64,000 bases of DNA from Stenotrophomonas raiganjensis (SeqCode) (GCF_030658505.1 NZ_JAUTXR010000184.1:82504-146503); one strand, 5' to 3'; shown: positions 8,895-17,254, counted from the first letter of the stretch. The notes: generated by a model from the letters alone, not told the origin. Program-made: numbers and translations.

Positions 8895-9671
8895 TTACTC
8901 GCCGGGGGACGCCTCGCTGGCATCAAGAATCCGGCCGCGCCAGGCGTGTCCTGCGCTGGACAGCAGGGTCACGGCCGCAGCGGCGGCGGCCTCCGGGCCC
9001 TGCGCAGCCGGGTCCTGGTCGACGGAATAGGCCCTGGCGCGCAGCGCCGTGCGCAGGGGGCCGGGGTACAGGCCACTGACCCGTACCGGGCTGCGGCCAA
9101 GTTCGTCGTGCAGGCTGGTGATCAGGCCGCGCAGGCCATGCTGGGCCACGCCATACCCCCCCCAATAGGCCTGTCCGACCCGCTCGGGCGCATCCACTGC
9201 AAACACCATCGCCGCATCCTCGCGCTGCCGCAGCAGCGGCAGGCAGGCCTGGGCCAGCCAGGCCGGCGCGGTCAGGGTGACGTGCACCGCGCGGGCGAAA
9301 CTGGCCGGATCGGCCAGTTCAAACGGGGTCAGGCCCGGGAAATGGGCGGCACAGACCAGCAGGCCGTCCAGCCGCCCGAGCTCGCGCTGCAGGGCCTGGG
9401 CCAGTTCGGCGTAGTCGTCGGGACCGGCACCTTCCAGATCCAGCGGATACAGCAGCGGCTCCGGGCCAACGGCCTGCACCTGGGCATAGACACGGTCCAG
9501 GCGGCGCGGCTTGCGGCCCAGCAGGACCACGGTGGCCCCGGCAGCCGCAGCGGCCACTGCCGCCGCACTGCCCAGCCCACCACCCGCGCCGGCAACCAGC
9601 ACGACGCGCCCCTGCAACGGGCGGCCATCGAGCGCCCCGTCGGTCGGTGACGTCGATGGCCAGGCACTCAT
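8895..9671 (-). CDS. Short-chain dehydrogenase/reductase family protein (YciK-like) with altered active site
   Basis: The 258-residue protein has a Rossmann fold of the SDR type. A glycine-rich nucleotide-binding loop AGAGGGLG sits near residue 27, an LGRKPRRLD basic patch near residue 51 suggests NADP preference, and CAAH lies at the NNAG position. It resembles YciK, and the C-terminal YPGPLRTALRARAY fits that group. The catalytic YxxxK is changed: the aligned motif reads YGVAQ, so Lys is replaced by Gln, and the preceding catalytic Ser region reads AVDAPE. A normal oxidoreductase reaction is therefore doubtful. The start overlaps the grxD stop as ATGA, so the two are co-translated. The substrate is unknown. 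Confidence 0.78.
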   Translation of the reverse strand: MSAWPSTSPTDGALDGRPLQGRVVLVAGAGGGLGSAAAVAAAAAGATVVLLGRKPRRLDRVYAQVQAVGPEPLLYPLDLEGAGPDDYAELAQALQRELGRLDGLLVCAAHFPGLTPFELADPASFARAVHVTLTAPAWLAQACLPLLRQREDAAMVFAVDAPERVGQAYWGGYGVAQHGLRGLITSLHDELGRSPVRVSGLYPGPLRTALRARAYSVDQDPAAQGPEAAAAAAVTLLSSAGHAWRGRILDASEASPGE

Positions 9672-9988
9672 CCCTGGGTCGCCTCTTCGACGATGCGCTT
9701 GAGCTCGCCGGCTTCAAACAGTTCCAGGACGATGTCGCAGCCGCCGATCAGCTCTCCATTGATGAACAGCTGCGGGAAGGTCGGCAGGTTGGAGAACCGC
9801 GGCAGGTTGGCGCGGATCTCGGGTTCTTCCAGCACGTTGACGGTGCGCAGGGTGACCGCGCCGGCTGCCATCAACGCCTGTACGGCGCGGCTGGAGAAAC
9901 CGCACATCGGGTATTGCGGGGTGCCCTTCATGAACAGCACGAGCGGGTAACGATCGACCTCGGCCTGGATTTGCTGCATTACCGCCAC
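9668..9988 (-). CDS. grxD: Monothiol glutaredoxin, Grx4/GrxD type
   Basis: The product is a monothiol glutaredoxin of about 106 residues that carries [2Fe-2S] clusters with glutathione and delivers them in iron-sulfur protein assembly. It has the CGFS active site (about residues 29-32), the upstream glutathione-contacting Lys in LFMKG, the cis-Pro motif TFPQLFINGELIGG, and a final helix. GTG 9988 is chosen because AAGGAG lies seven bases upstream; ATG 9979 is three codons further in. It is the first gene of a two-gene unit with the SDR gene (four-base overlap). It is divergent from sodB, which shares an 80-base promoter region. A link between Fe-S supply and superoxide defence is plausible but inferred. 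Confidence 0.92.
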   Translation of the reverse strand: MAVMQQIQAEVDRYPLVLFMKGTPQYPMCGFSSRAVQALMAAGAVTLRTVNVLEEPEIRANLPRFSNLPTFPQLFINGELIGGCDIVLELFEAGELKRIVEEATQG

Positions 9989-10067
9989 AACCTCACTCCT
10001 TGCTTCGCCGGACAAACCGACCGCAGTGGTCGGCTAGACTGCCCACGGTAGCCGCCATTGTAAGCCG

Positions 10068-10688
10068 ATGGAACCGGCTGCCGCCGCCCCTCTGCCCACG
10101 AACCTGTCCATGCCTGTCGAATTGCCTGCCCTGCCCTACCTCCCCGGCTCCCTGCAGCCACACCTGTCCGCACAGACCCTGGAGCTGCACCACGGCCGCC
10201 ATCACCGCGCCTACGTGGATGCGGTCAATGCCGGCATCCTCGGCACCGAGTGGGAAGAAGCGTCACTGGAAGAGATCGTCCGCCATGCCCAGGGCAAGCT
10301 GTTCGATGCGGCCGCCCAGGCCTGGAACCACGGCTTCTACTGGCAATGCCTGCGGCCGCGCGGCGGCGCTGAGCCGCAGGGGCGGCTGGGCGAGCTGGTC
10401 AAGCGCCAGTTCGGCGACGTGCAGCGCCTGCGCGAGGAGTTCAACCGCACCGCACTGGGCCTGTTCGGCTCCGGCTGGGTGTGGCTGGTGCAGCATCCCG
10501 GCGGGCAGCTGGGCCTGCAGGCCACCCGCAATGCCGGCACCCCGCTGACCGGCGAGAGCACGCCACTGCTGTGCTGCGACGTCTGGGAGCACGCCTACTA
10601 CACCGACTACCAGAATGATCGCGCGCGCTATCTGGACGCGTTCTGGCAGATGGTCAACTGGGAATTTGCCGAGAGCCAGCTACGCTGA
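10068..10688 (+). CDS. sodB: Iron superoxide dismutase
   Basis: This cytoplasmic Fe/Mn-family superoxide dismutase has 206 residues if read from 10068. The metal ligands are all visible: His41 in ELHHGRHH, His88 in AQAWNHGFYW, and Asp171 and His175 in DVWEHAYY. Gln84 in the AQAWNH motif, placed before the second ligand, is the signature of iron enzymes rather than Mn enzymes. Homologues such as E. coli SodB begin at the equivalent of MPVELPALPY, so ATG 10110 is an alternative start; neither start has a strong ribosome site. A TAGACT -10-like element lies near 10035. The gene is divergent from grxD. A palindromic repeat separates it from the convergent AhpD-like gene. Confidence 0.93.
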   Translation: MEPAAAAPLPTNLSMPVELPALPYLPGSLQPHLSAQTLELHHGRHHRAYVDAVNAGILGTEWEEASLEEIVRHAQGKLFDAAAQAWNHGFYWQCLRPRGGAEPQGRLGELVKRQFGDVQRLREEFNRTALGLFGSGWVWLVQHPGGQLGLQATRNAGTPLTGESTPLLCCDVWEHAYYTDYQNDRARYLDAFWQMVNWEFAESQLR

Positions 10689-10695
10689 CTCCCCT

Positions 10696-10756
10696 GTAGA
10701 GCCGAGCCCATGCTCGGCTGGCCGGACAGCAGCCGAGCATGGGCTCGGCTCTATAG
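10696..10756. repeat. SMAG-type REP pair (GAGCCGAG class), inverted
   Basis: Two copies of a GTAG-headed palindrome, 10696-10719 and 10731-10756, lie in inverted orientation. Each folds into a hairpin of GAGCCGAGC with GCTCGGCT. The element fills the gap between the convergent sodB and AhpD-like genes, the usual place for S. maltophilia SMAG repeats, where they can act on transcript ends. Confidence 0.88.
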
Positions 10757-10764
10757 ATGAAGCT

Positions 10765-11106
10765 TCACGCGTTCTCGTGCGCAGCCACGGCGTCCATCAC
10801 CCGCGCTGAATACACCAGCGCCGCGCCGGCATTGAGCGACACCGCCACACCGAGCGCCTCGGCGATTTCCTCGCGGCTGGCGCCATGCTTCAGCGCCGCG
10901 TCCACGTGCACGGTGATGCAGCCGTCACAGCGGGTGGTCACCGCCACCGCCAGCGCGATCAGCTCGCGGGTCTTGGCATCAAGATGGTTGGTCTGCGCGC
11001 CCGCATTGGCCAGCGTGGCATAGCCCTTGACCGTATCCGGCGAGAGCTTGCCGATCTCGCCGATGCGGCCCTTCAGTTCCTTGCGGTAGGCATTCCAGTC
11101 GAGCAT
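10765..11106 (-). CDS. Carboxymuconolactone decarboxylase/AhpD-like family protein
   Basis: The 113-residue all-helical protein belongs to the CMD/AhpD family. The conserved core reads RCDGCITVHVDAALKHGAS, with a CxxC pair and a His two turns later. This is the redox-active motif of AhpD-like alkylhydroperoxidases rather than of true gamma-carboxymuconolactone decarboxylase. The length fits single-domain members. The probable role is thiol-dependent peroxide reduction in the cytoplasm, and its position opposite sodB supports an oxidative stress role, though only by context. The start at ATG 11106 has GAAAGGAG upstream. It is monocistronic, with repeats on the 3' side. Confidence 0.85.
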   Translation of the reverse strand: MLDWNAYRKELKGRIGEIGKLSPDTVKGYATLANAGAQTNHLDAKTRELIALAVAVTTRCDGCITVHVDAALKHGASREEIAEALGVAVSLNAGAALVYSARVMDAVAAHENA

Positions 11107-11201
11107 GGTCGTGACTCCTGTGAAAGGAGCTCCACGCTACCACCGGGAATGTTGCGCCGATGGCTGCACCGGTGCGCCACACCGTTGCAGCCATACAGGG
11201 G

Positions 11202-11222
11202 GTGCCGGCAGCACGCCGGCAC
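11202..11222. repeat. Short perfect palindrome 3' of purK
   Basis: GTGCCGGC and GCCGGCAC (8-base arms) around AGCAC form a hairpin nine bases beyond the purK stop. It is similar to the GCCGGC class of SMAG units and may serve as a transcript-end structure. Confidence 0.6.
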
Positions 11223-11230
11223 GCCCGCGC

Positions 11231-12379
11231 TCAACGGTTGCGCAGCACGTGCACTGCCGGCGCCACCTGGGCCTGGCGGTCCAGTTCCAGGCCCACCTGG
11301 TCCAGCGCGTCGGCCAGTGCTGCCGCATCGTCATCGCGCAATGTGGCATGGCCGACCTTGCGGCCTTCGCGCGGCTCCTTGCCATAGTCATGCCAATGCC
11401 CGCTGGCCTGGGCCAGCACCGGTGCCGGGTCGGGCATCGCGCCCAGCCAGTTCAGCATGCAGGCATGGCCGAGCATGCGGGTGCTGCCCAGCGGCAGGCC
11501 CAGCACGGCACGCAGGTGGTTCTCGAACTGCGAGGTCTCGCTGCCTTCGATGGTCCAGTGGCCGGAGTTGTGCACGCGCGGCGCCATCTCGTTGGCCAGC
11601 AGTTCGCCATCACGGCAGAACAGCTCCAGCGCGAACACGCCGACATACTGCAGGTGCTCGGCGACGCGACGCGCATAGCCGACCGCCGCTTCGTGCTCGG
11701 CGGCGCTCAGCACCGCCGGCGCCACGCTGGCCGACAGCACGCCATCGACATGCCAGTTGCCGGTGACCGGCCAGGCCTCGAAGCTGCCATCACGGCCGCG
11801 CACGGCGACCACGCTGACCTCGCGCTGGAAGGCCACGAAGCCTTCCAGGATCAGACCGGTACGCTCGACCTGCGCACCCAGCGCATCCCACGCAGCATCG
11901 ATGTCGGCTTCGCTGCGCAGGCGGAACTGACCCTTGCCGTCGTAGCCGAGACGGCGGGTCTTGAGGATGCACGGCAGGCCGAATTCGGCGGCCTTCGCGG
12001 CCAGCTCCTCACGGCTGCGGATGTCGGCGAAGGCCGGCAGCGGGATGCCCAACTGCTGGAACAGGGTCTTCTCGCTCAATCGGTCCTGGGCCACCGCCAG
12101 CGCGGCCGGCGGCGGATAGACCGGCACGCGGTCGGCCAGGAACTCCGCGCTGTCTGCGGGCACGTTCTCGAAATCGAAAGTGACCACATCGACCTTCGCG
12201 GCGAAGTCCGCCAGCGCGTGGCGGTCATCGAAGGCACCGACGGTGAGCGGCGCCAGCGGGCCACTGCAGGCGTCGGCCGCCGGGTCGTACAGCTGGAAGC
12301 GCAGTCCCAGCGGCGCACCGGCCAGGACCATCATGCGGGCGAGCTGGCCGCCGCCCAGGATGCCGACGGTCAGGCTCAT
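11231..12379 (-). CDS. purK: 5-(carboxyamino)imidazole ribonucleotide synthase PurK
   Basis: The 382-residue enzyme is PurK, which uses ATP and bicarbonate to convert aminoimidazole ribonucleotide to its N5-carboxy form in purine synthesis. It has the ATP-grasp architecture. The N-terminal motif is [12 protein letters not shown], the central grasp loop is [12 protein letters not shown], and the metal-binding end [17 protein letters not shown] is diagnostic of PurK. The length agrees with the family. It follows purE with an ATGA overlap, the usual purEK operon, so the unstable product can be passed directly to PurE. The assignment is secure. Confidence 0.96.
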   Translation of the reverse strand: MSLTVGILGGGQLARMMVLAGAPLGLRFQLYDPAADACSGPLAPLTVGAFDDRHALADFAAKVDVVTFDFENVPADSAEFLADRVPVYPPPAALAVAQDRLSEKTLFQQLGIPLPAFADIRSREELAAKAAEFGLPCILKTRRLGYDGKGQFRLRSEADIDAAWDALGAQVERTGLILEGFVAFQREVSVVAVRGRDGSFEAWPVTGNWHVDGVLSASVAPAVLSAAEHEAAVGYARRVAEHLQYVGVFALELFCRDGELLANEMAPRVHNSGHWTIEGSETSQFENHLRAVLGLPLGSTRMLGHACMLNWLGAMPDPAPVLAQASGHWHDYGKEPREGRKVGHATLRDDDAAALADALDQVGLELDRQAQVAPAVHVLRNR

Positions 12380-12879
12380 TGGCGCGGATCGTCGTGGGCC
12401 ATCACGTCTTCGGTCTGGCGTGCACGGAAGGCGTCGAGCGCCTGGCCGATCACCGGCTGGTCGCTGGCCAGCATCGCAGCAGCGAACAGCGCCGCGTTGG
12501 ACGCGCCGGCATTGCCGATGGCGAAGGTGGCGACCGGGATGCCGGCCGGCATCTGCACGATCGACAGCAGCGAATCCATGCCGTTGAGGGCCTTGGACTG
12601 CACCGGCACGCCCAGCACCGGCACGGCGGTCTTGGCGGCGATCATGCCCGGAAGGTGCGCGGCCCCGCCGGCACCGGCGATGATCGCGCGCAGGCCACGC
12701 GGGCCCGCCTGCTCGGCGTAACTGAACAACACATCCGGCGTCCGATGCGCGGACACCACCTTCACTTCGAACGGAACACCCAGGGCTTCAAGCTTCTGGG
12801 CGGCGTGCTGCATGGTTTCCCAGTCGGAACGGGAACCCATGACGATGCCGACAAGCGGCGCGATCGGGTTGGGGGTCAT
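12376..12879 (-). CDS. purE: N5-carboxyaminoimidazole ribonucleotide mutase PurE
   Basis: The 167-residue class I PurE moves the carboxylate of N5-CAIR to carbon, giving CAIR in de novo purine synthesis. The N-terminal loop [14 protein letters not shown], the VVSAHRTPD motif and the [11 protein letters not shown] loop are the catalytic landmarks and all are intact. It is the first gene of purEK. The 58 bases to the divergent Trm112-like gene include TAGAAT on the minus strand (12909-12904), a likely -10 element. No PurR site was recognised. The enzyme is an octamer in the family. Confidence 0.96.
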   Translation of the reverse strand: MTPNPIAPLVGIVMGSRSDWETMQHAAQKLEALGVPFEVKVVSAHRTPDVLFSYAEQAGPRGLRAIIAGAGGAAHLPGMIAAKTAVPVLGVPVQSKALNGMDSLLSIVQMPAGIPVATFAIGNAGASNAALFAAAMLASDQPVIGQALDAFRARQTEDVMAHDDPRQ

Positions 12880-12937
12880 TGGCCGTCACCTGCCTTAAAG
12901 ACGTATTCTAGCCATCTTCCACGCAAGACGAAGAACC

Positions 12938-13207
12938 ATGGATCGCAAGCTGCTCGACCTGCTGGTGTCGCCGGACACCCGCCAGCCCCTGTCCCTGCTG
13001 GATGGCAAGGGCCTGGAAGCCCTCAACAAGGCCATTTCCGCCGGCGCGGTGAACAAGGCCGATGGCAACCCGCTGGCGCAGCCGCTGCGCGAAGCGCTGG
13101 TCACCCGCGACCGCAAGCAGGTGTTCCGCGTCGACGACGGCATTCCGGTGCTGCTGGCCGAAGAAGCCATCCCCACCGCTCAGATCGCCGACTTCCCGGC
13201 CGCATGA
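12938..13207 (+). CDS. Trm112/UPF0434 (YcaR-like) family protein
   Basis: This 89-residue protein begins MDRKLLDLLVSPDTRQPL and ends FRVDDGIPVLLAEEA, the two conserved blocks of the Trm112/YcaR family. Related proteins are small methyltransferase partners, and bacterial members have no firm function. The zinc-binding Cys residues of Trm112 are absent (LVSP replaces LVCP). A loop with GNPLAQPLREALVTRD is inserted in the middle, which makes the protein longer than the roughly 60 residues of E. coli YcaR. ATG 12938 is divergent from purE. The stop overlaps nadC as ATGA, so the two genes are translationally coupled. Confidence 0.82.
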   Translation: MDRKLLDLLVSPDTRQPLSLLDGKGLEALNKAISAGAVNKADGNPLAQPLREALVTRDRKQVFRVDDGIPVLLAEEAIPTAQIADFPAA

Positions 13208-14055
13208 GCACGCTGCCGACGCCGGATGCGGCCGTTGTCGCCGCCGATGTCGCGCGTGCGCTGGCCGAGGACCTGGGCAGCGGTGACGTCACCGCCGCTC
13301 TGCTGCCCGACCAGGCCGACAGCGCTTACCTGCTGTGCAAGCAGGACGGGGTGATTGCCGGCCGCCCCTGGTTCGATGCCACCCACCGCGCACTCGACCC
13401 GGACGTGCGTATCGAATGGCAGGTTTCCGAAGGCGACGCCGTCACCGCAGGCACCGTGCTGGCCCTGTTGCACGGGCGCAGCCGCAGCCTGGTCAGTGCC
13501 GAGCGCACCTCGCTGAACTTCCTGCAGACGCTGTCCGGCACCGCCACCACCACGGCCCGCTATGTGGCCGCCGTGGCCGGTACCGCCACGCGCATCCTCG
13601 ACACCCGCAAGACCTTGCCCGGCCTGCGCCTGGCGCAGAAGTACGCGGTCCGCTGCGGCGGCGGCGAGAACCACCGGTTCGGCCTGTACGACACGGTGAT
13701 GCTGAAGGAGAACCACATCCGCGCCGCCGGTTCGCTGGCTGCGGCGGTGGCTGCCGCGCGCCGCCAATGGCCCGCATTGCCGCTGGTGGTCGAGGTGGAA
13801 GATCTGGCGCAGCTGCGGCAGGCACTGGAAGCCGGCTGCGAGCGCATCCTGCTGGATGACTTCAGCCCGGACCTGCGCCGCGAGGCCGTACGCATCACCG
13901 CCGGCCGCATTCCGCTGGAGGTGTCCGGCAGCGTGGGCCTGGGCGGGCTGCGTTCGATTGCCGAAGATGGCGTGGACTGCATTTCCATTGGCGGACTGAC
14001 CAAGCATGTGCAGGCCATCGATCTGTCGCTGAAGCTGGGCCCGCCGCCAGGTTGA
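13204..14055 (+). CDS. nadC: Nicotinate-nucleotide pyrophosphorylase (quinolinate phosphoribosyltransferase)
   Basis: NadC, 283 residues, converts quinolinate and PRPP to nicotinate mononucleotide in de novo NAD synthesis. Visible landmarks are EDLGSGDVT near the N-terminus, SAERTSLNFLQTLSGTAT, the substrate-binding DTRKTLPGLRLAQKYAVRCGGGENHRFGL block (about 135-165), the KENHI loop, and the C-terminal EVSGSVGL barrel strand. Together these are unambiguous. The ATG at 13204 overlaps the previous stop, and a much longer open frame upstream runs antisense through purE and is not coding. A SMAG repeat pair follows the gene. Confidence 0.96.
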   Translation: MSTLPTPDAAVVAADVARALAEDLGSGDVTAALLPDQADSAYLLCKQDGVIAGRPWFDATHRALDPDVRIEWQVSEGDAVTAGTVLALLHGRSRSLVSAERTSLNFLQTLSGTATTTARYVAAVAGTATRILDTRKTLPGLRLAQKYAVRCGGGENHRFGLYDTVMLKENHIRAAGSLAAAVAAARRQWPALPLVVEVEDLAQLRQALEAGCERILLDDFSPDLRREAVRITAGRIPLEVSGSVGLGGLRSIAEDGVDCISIGGLTKHVQAIDLSLKLGPPPG

Positions 14056-14070
14056 GGCCTGCAGGGCCTT

Positions 14071-14161
14071 GTAGAGCCGAGCCCATGCTCGGCTGCTTCT
14101 CGATTTGCGGCGCGCCCTGCACGCGCTTCGCGCGATGAGCCGAGCGTAGGCTCGGCTCTAC
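14071..14161. repeat. SMAG-type REP pair (GAGCCGAG class)
   Basis: Two inverted GTAG-headed palindromes (about 14071-14094 and 14137-14161) flank a 40-base spacer. The right unit carries GCGTAGGC instead of the usual CATGGGC core. It lies between nadC and the co-directional DUF2272 gene. Confidence 0.85.
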
Positions 14162-14236
14162 ACGACACGGGACGCCTTCACGGCTCGGCTACGCCAGCCT
14201 CTGCGACGCTGCGGGCATCCCCCACAGGAGCCGCGC

Positions 14237-15220
14237 ATGCGCCGGATGCTCTTGCCTGCCTGTCTGCTGCTCGCGGCAGCCCCCTTGTCCGCAGCGGCCG
14301 CCGAAGCCTGCGATGTGCCGCCCCGCTTCGGCCTGAGTCCGCTGGCGGTGGCCATCCGCAACACTGCCTGCAACGAGCACCGGCTGTGGTTCCGCCCCTT
14401 CATCGATCGCGATGGCCGCGCCGCCAGTCTCAGCGTCACCGAAGCCGAAAGCGATCACCTGGCCGACAACGGGCTGATCGCCTGGCAGCGCGTGGCCGGC
14501 TACTGGCGCAACAGCGGCACGCTCAACGCCATGGGCAGCATCGCCGGCGCCAGCAGTTGCCTGGCACCGCTGGGCACGCGCTACACCGACAGCGACTGCC
14601 GCGCCTTCCTGATCGACAACCCGTGGTCGGCCGCGTTCATTTCCTGGGTGATGGTGCAGTCCGGCGTTCCCGGCTTCAACACGTCGCCACGCCACATCGA
14701 CTACATCCGTGCCGCGTACCAGGGCGGCCCCTCGGGCGTGCCGTACCGGCTGGTCGACCCCGCCACGGCCAAACCCGCGCCCGGCGACCTGCTGTGCTTC
14801 CTGCGCGACCGCAGCACCACGCTCAGCTACAGCGGGCTGGTGCAGGCACTGGGCAATGGCTCGGTGGGCCACTGGAAATCACATTGTGAAGTGGTGGTAG
14901 CGGCCAATCTTGGCGGCGACCAGACCCTGTACCTGGTCGGCGGCAACGTGATGAACACCGTGGCGATGCGGCTGCTGCCGCTGGACCGCACCGGGCTGAT
15001 CAAGCTGCCGCCCGCGCGCGAACGCAACAGCACCGGCATCGACCCCAGCTGCACGCCGGGCCGCGAGGACGAATGCAGCTTCAACCGCCAGGACTGGGCA
15101 GCCCTGCTGCAGCTGACCGCCACATCACCGCTGGTGATGCCCTCGCCCACTGCGACGCCAATGCAGCCCGCACCTGCGCCGCAGCCCGTCATCGTGCCTG
15201 CGCGGCCGGCAACCCGCTGA
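14237..15220 (+). CDS. DUF2272 family exported protein
   Basis: The 327-residue protein has a Sec signal peptide (MRRMLLPACLLLAAAPLSAAAA) and then a domain that matches the DUF2272 family of cysteine-peptidase-like proteins. NPWSAAFISWVMVQSGVPGF and PGDLLCFLR are the characteristic stretches, the latter resembling NlpC/P60 or CHAP hydrolases. The C-terminus is rich in Pro and Ala and probably disordered. A periplasmic role in cell wall metabolism is possible but unproven. AGGAG lies eight bases before ATG 14237. The last 32 bases overlap the 3' end of the convergent PhoPQ-related gene. Confidence 0.75.
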   Translation: MRRMLLPACLLLAAAPLSAAAAEACDVPPRFGLSPLAVAIRNTACNEHRLWFRPFIDRDGRAASLSVTEAESDHLADNGLIAWQRVAGYWRNSGTLNAMGSIAGASSCLAPLGTRYTDSDCRAFLIDNPWSAAFISWVMVQSGVPGFNTSPRHIDYIRAAYQGGPSGVPYRLVDPATAKPAPGDLLCFLRDRSTTLSYSGLVQALGNGSVGHWKSHCEVVVAANLGGDQTLYLVGGNVMNTVAMRLLPLDRTGLIKLPPARERNSTGIDPSCTPGREDECSFNRQDWAALLQLTATSPLVMPSPTATPMQPAPAPQPVIVPARPATR

Positions 15221-16661
15221 CGGCAGGCTCCGGCGCCAGCCGGCAGCGGCCCTCGCCCTCCGCAGGTGGCTGCACCGGGAACGCATCCTCCGGCGTAACC
15301 TGCACGGGCGTGGTCAGTACCAGCCCATCGGCGAAATGCAGCTCGACGAACGAGGCGGTCCAGCCCTGCGCTGTCGAATTGACCGGTATCGACTGCCTGC
15401 GCCTGCCTTCCAGTGCGACCTCACTGGCGTGGTAATCGATGCCGCACGCCTTGCGGAAGTCCCGGTCGATTGGGTTGTGCGCCTGCCACAGCAGCGCACG
15501 TTGCGGCCGCTCGGGCCCCTTCACGTTCAGTTCGAATGCCGAGACATGCGGAAGCCATTTCGACGTCAGTTCCGGCAGTGCGCGCCCGGCACGCCAGCGT
15601 TTCAGCGCCGGTTCCAGCGTGTCGACCGTGAAGCGGCGGATCCCGCCGTGGTCGCTGTTCGGTGCCACGCGCAGGGCGGTGGGACCGGGAAGCTCTGCCA
15701 GGTAGTAGCCGGCGCCATCGGGCACGAAGAAATCGTCGCCGCTGGCATTGACCAGCAGCTTGGGCAGCGCGAGCCGCTGCCGCAGCGGTCCGTGCAGATA
15801 GGTGTAGGGATCCACGATCTGCATCAGCTGGGTAAAGGCCGGGCCTTCAATCTCCCCTGTCACGCCATGCTCCACGTACGGAGACAGCGCAATCGGCCAG
15901 CGCTCACCATAGGCCCGCCGGATCTGAGGGGCAAAGCCCTGCCAGTTCATGTCGATGACGAAGGGGGCCAGATGGCTGACACGGTCATCGACCAACGGCA
16001 GCAACCAGCTCGCCCAGCCACGCTTGGAGGCGCCGGTCACCACATAGGAAGGCCGCTGGCCCTCTGGAAGCTCGCGGTCGGCCAGATCCATCGCCCGGAT
16101 CGCAGCTTCCGCCATCGGCACATGCAAAGGCCACTGGCCGTGCGTCGAGGGCGCATCGAGGAAGCGGCGCCAGCTTGCGGCGACCAGGTCGTCCTCGGTG
16201 CGTGCGCGCGCATCGCCCGGCAGCGTCATCGCCTGCGGGGGCACATCGGCGATGGAAACGACCGCCATTCCCAAGGTCCGCACCAGTCGTTCCAGCACCT
16301 CCGGGGGAAAATCACTGGCCGGCGCCACCGGCCGTCCACCGCCCTCATGGGCCACGCCATTGTTGATGACCAGCAACGCGGGGCCTGCCTGCGGCGCCTG
16401 TGGCACCAGCACTTCCACCCGATGCAGCCATGCGTCACCGGCCGGCTCCGGCCAGCGCTGGGAACGAAGCTGGTAGGTCCTGCGTTCGCCGCCCTCGAAG
16501 GAACTCACTTCCAGCCGGTCATAGTCCACAGGATAGGCGGCCTGCTGTTTCCGGTACGCCGGCCAGACCTGGGAAGGGTCCCAGGCCGCGGCAGCGGCAG
16601 CGGCAGTGGCGACGTGGCCAGCCAACAGCAACACCAAGGCGAAGCCTGCTTCAGCTTTCAT
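15189..16661 (-). CDS. PhoPQ-activated pathogenicity-related family protein (PqaA-like)
   Basis: The exported protein of about 490 residues belongs to the PhoPQ-related family with an alpha/beta hydrolase-like fold. It has a signal peptide (FALVLLLAGHVATAAAA). The nucleophile elbow is VTGASKRGW, the other key blocks are FVIDMNWQ and LVNASGDDFFVPDGAGYY, and a later DHGG supplies the His. The family is named after Salmonella PqaA, which affects antimicrobial peptide resistance; the biochemical activity is not known. ATG 16661 is preferred because it begins the signal peptide, and the longer frame adds an unlikely prefix. Upstream, GTTCG and CGAAC (16691-16706) form a small palindrome that could be an operator. 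It overlaps the DUF2272 gene tail by 32 bases. Confidence 0.82.
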   Translation of the reverse strand: MKAEAGFALVLLLAGHVATAAAAAAAWDPSQVWPAYRKQQAAYPVDYDRLEVSSFEGGERRTYQLRSQRWPEPAGDAWLHRVEVLVPQAPQAGPALLVINNGVAHEGGGRPVAPASDFPPEVLERLVRTLGMAVVSIADVPPQAMTLPGDARARTEDDLVAASWRRFLDAPSTHGQWPLHVPMAEAAIRAMDLADRELPEGQRPSYVVTGASKRGWASWLLPLVDDRVSHLAPFVIDMNWQGFAPQIRRAYGERWPIALSPYVEHGVTGEIEGPAFTQLMQIVDPYTYLHGPLRQRLALPKLLVNASGDDFFVPDGAGYYLAELPGPTALRVAPNSDHGGIRRFTVDTLEPALKRWRAGRALPELTSKWLPHVSAFELNVKGPERPQRALLWQAHNPIDRDFRKACGIDYHASEVALEGRRRQSIPVNSTAQGWTASFVELHFADGLVLTTPVQVTPEDAFPVQPPAEGEGRCRLAPEPAVSGLPAAQAR

Positions 16662-16865
16662 ATATACCGACCGATCAGCAAAGAAGCGAAGTTCGCAAAC
16701 ACGAACAACCACTTCAATTGCCATTTGCGACAGAAGCATCCGCGATTGATACGCTTGGACACGCCATCACAGTTCGCGGCCACCCGCAGCCGGATGCTCC
16801 ACTGCGCTTGATCCAGCGCGCGTTCGCCGCCATCTTTGCCGGATCGACCTCTGACGGCTGACACC

Positions 16866-17216
16866 ATGCCCACCCTGCTGCTGTTGCTGATTGCCGGCGG
16901 AATCATCTATTTCTTCTGGAACGCGGCGCGTTCGGCCGCCGAGCGCGCGGTCGAGCTGGGGCGCAATGCCTGCCGTGCTGCCGACGTGCAATGGCTGGAC
17001 CAGGCGGTGCACGCCACCGGCCTGCGCCTGTCGCGCGGCGAAGATGGCCGGCTCGGCTTCGAACGTACCTTCAAGTTCGAGTATTCCTACGACGGCATCG
17101 ATCGCCACGTGGGCCGCATGGTGCTGCGCGGCGACCAGCTGATCTCATTCACTGGTCCGGGCGCGGCGCGGATCAGCCAGATCCGCGCGGATGTGGACGA
17201 TGCCGAGGATGTGTAA
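16866..17216 (+). CDS. DUF3301 domain protein, small membrane-anchored
   Basis: The 116-residue protein starts with one transmembrane helix (MPTLLLLLIAGGIIYFFW). It continues with a conserved cytoplasmic part containing ACRAADVQWLDQAV and RTFKFEYSYDG, which are typical of DUF3301. Its function is unknown; homologues occur throughout gammaproteobacteria. ATG 16866 gives the membrane helix directly at the N-terminus, and an earlier in-frame start at 16836 adds ten residues without support. It is divergent from the PqaA-like gene across 200 bases and convergent with sspB, separated by one SMAG hairpin. Confidence 0.8.
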   Translation: MPTLLLLLIAGGIIYFFWNAARSAAERAVELGRNACRAADVQWLDQAVHATGLRLSRGEDGRLGFERTFKFEYSYDGIDRHVGRMVLRGDQLISFTGPGAARISQIRADVDDAEDV

Positions 17217-17227
17217 GGGCTGAAGGT

Positions 17228-17248
17228 GTGCCGACCAACGGTCGGCAC
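17228..17248. repeat. SMAG-type hairpin (TGCCGACC class)
   Basis: GTGCCGACC and GGTCGGCAC form a nine-base stem with loop AAC, followed by CCACCC. The hairpin lies between the convergent DUF3301 and sspB genes and can act as a bidirectional transcript-end structure. Confidence 0.82.
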
Positions 17249-17254
17249 CCACCC

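Noticed and set aside
6524..9079. 851-codon open frame antisense to the TonB-dependent receptor gene
   Set aside because: It mirrors the receptor codons, has no domain or signal, and runs through the receptor start and promoter. Such frames are expected in GC-rich DNA.
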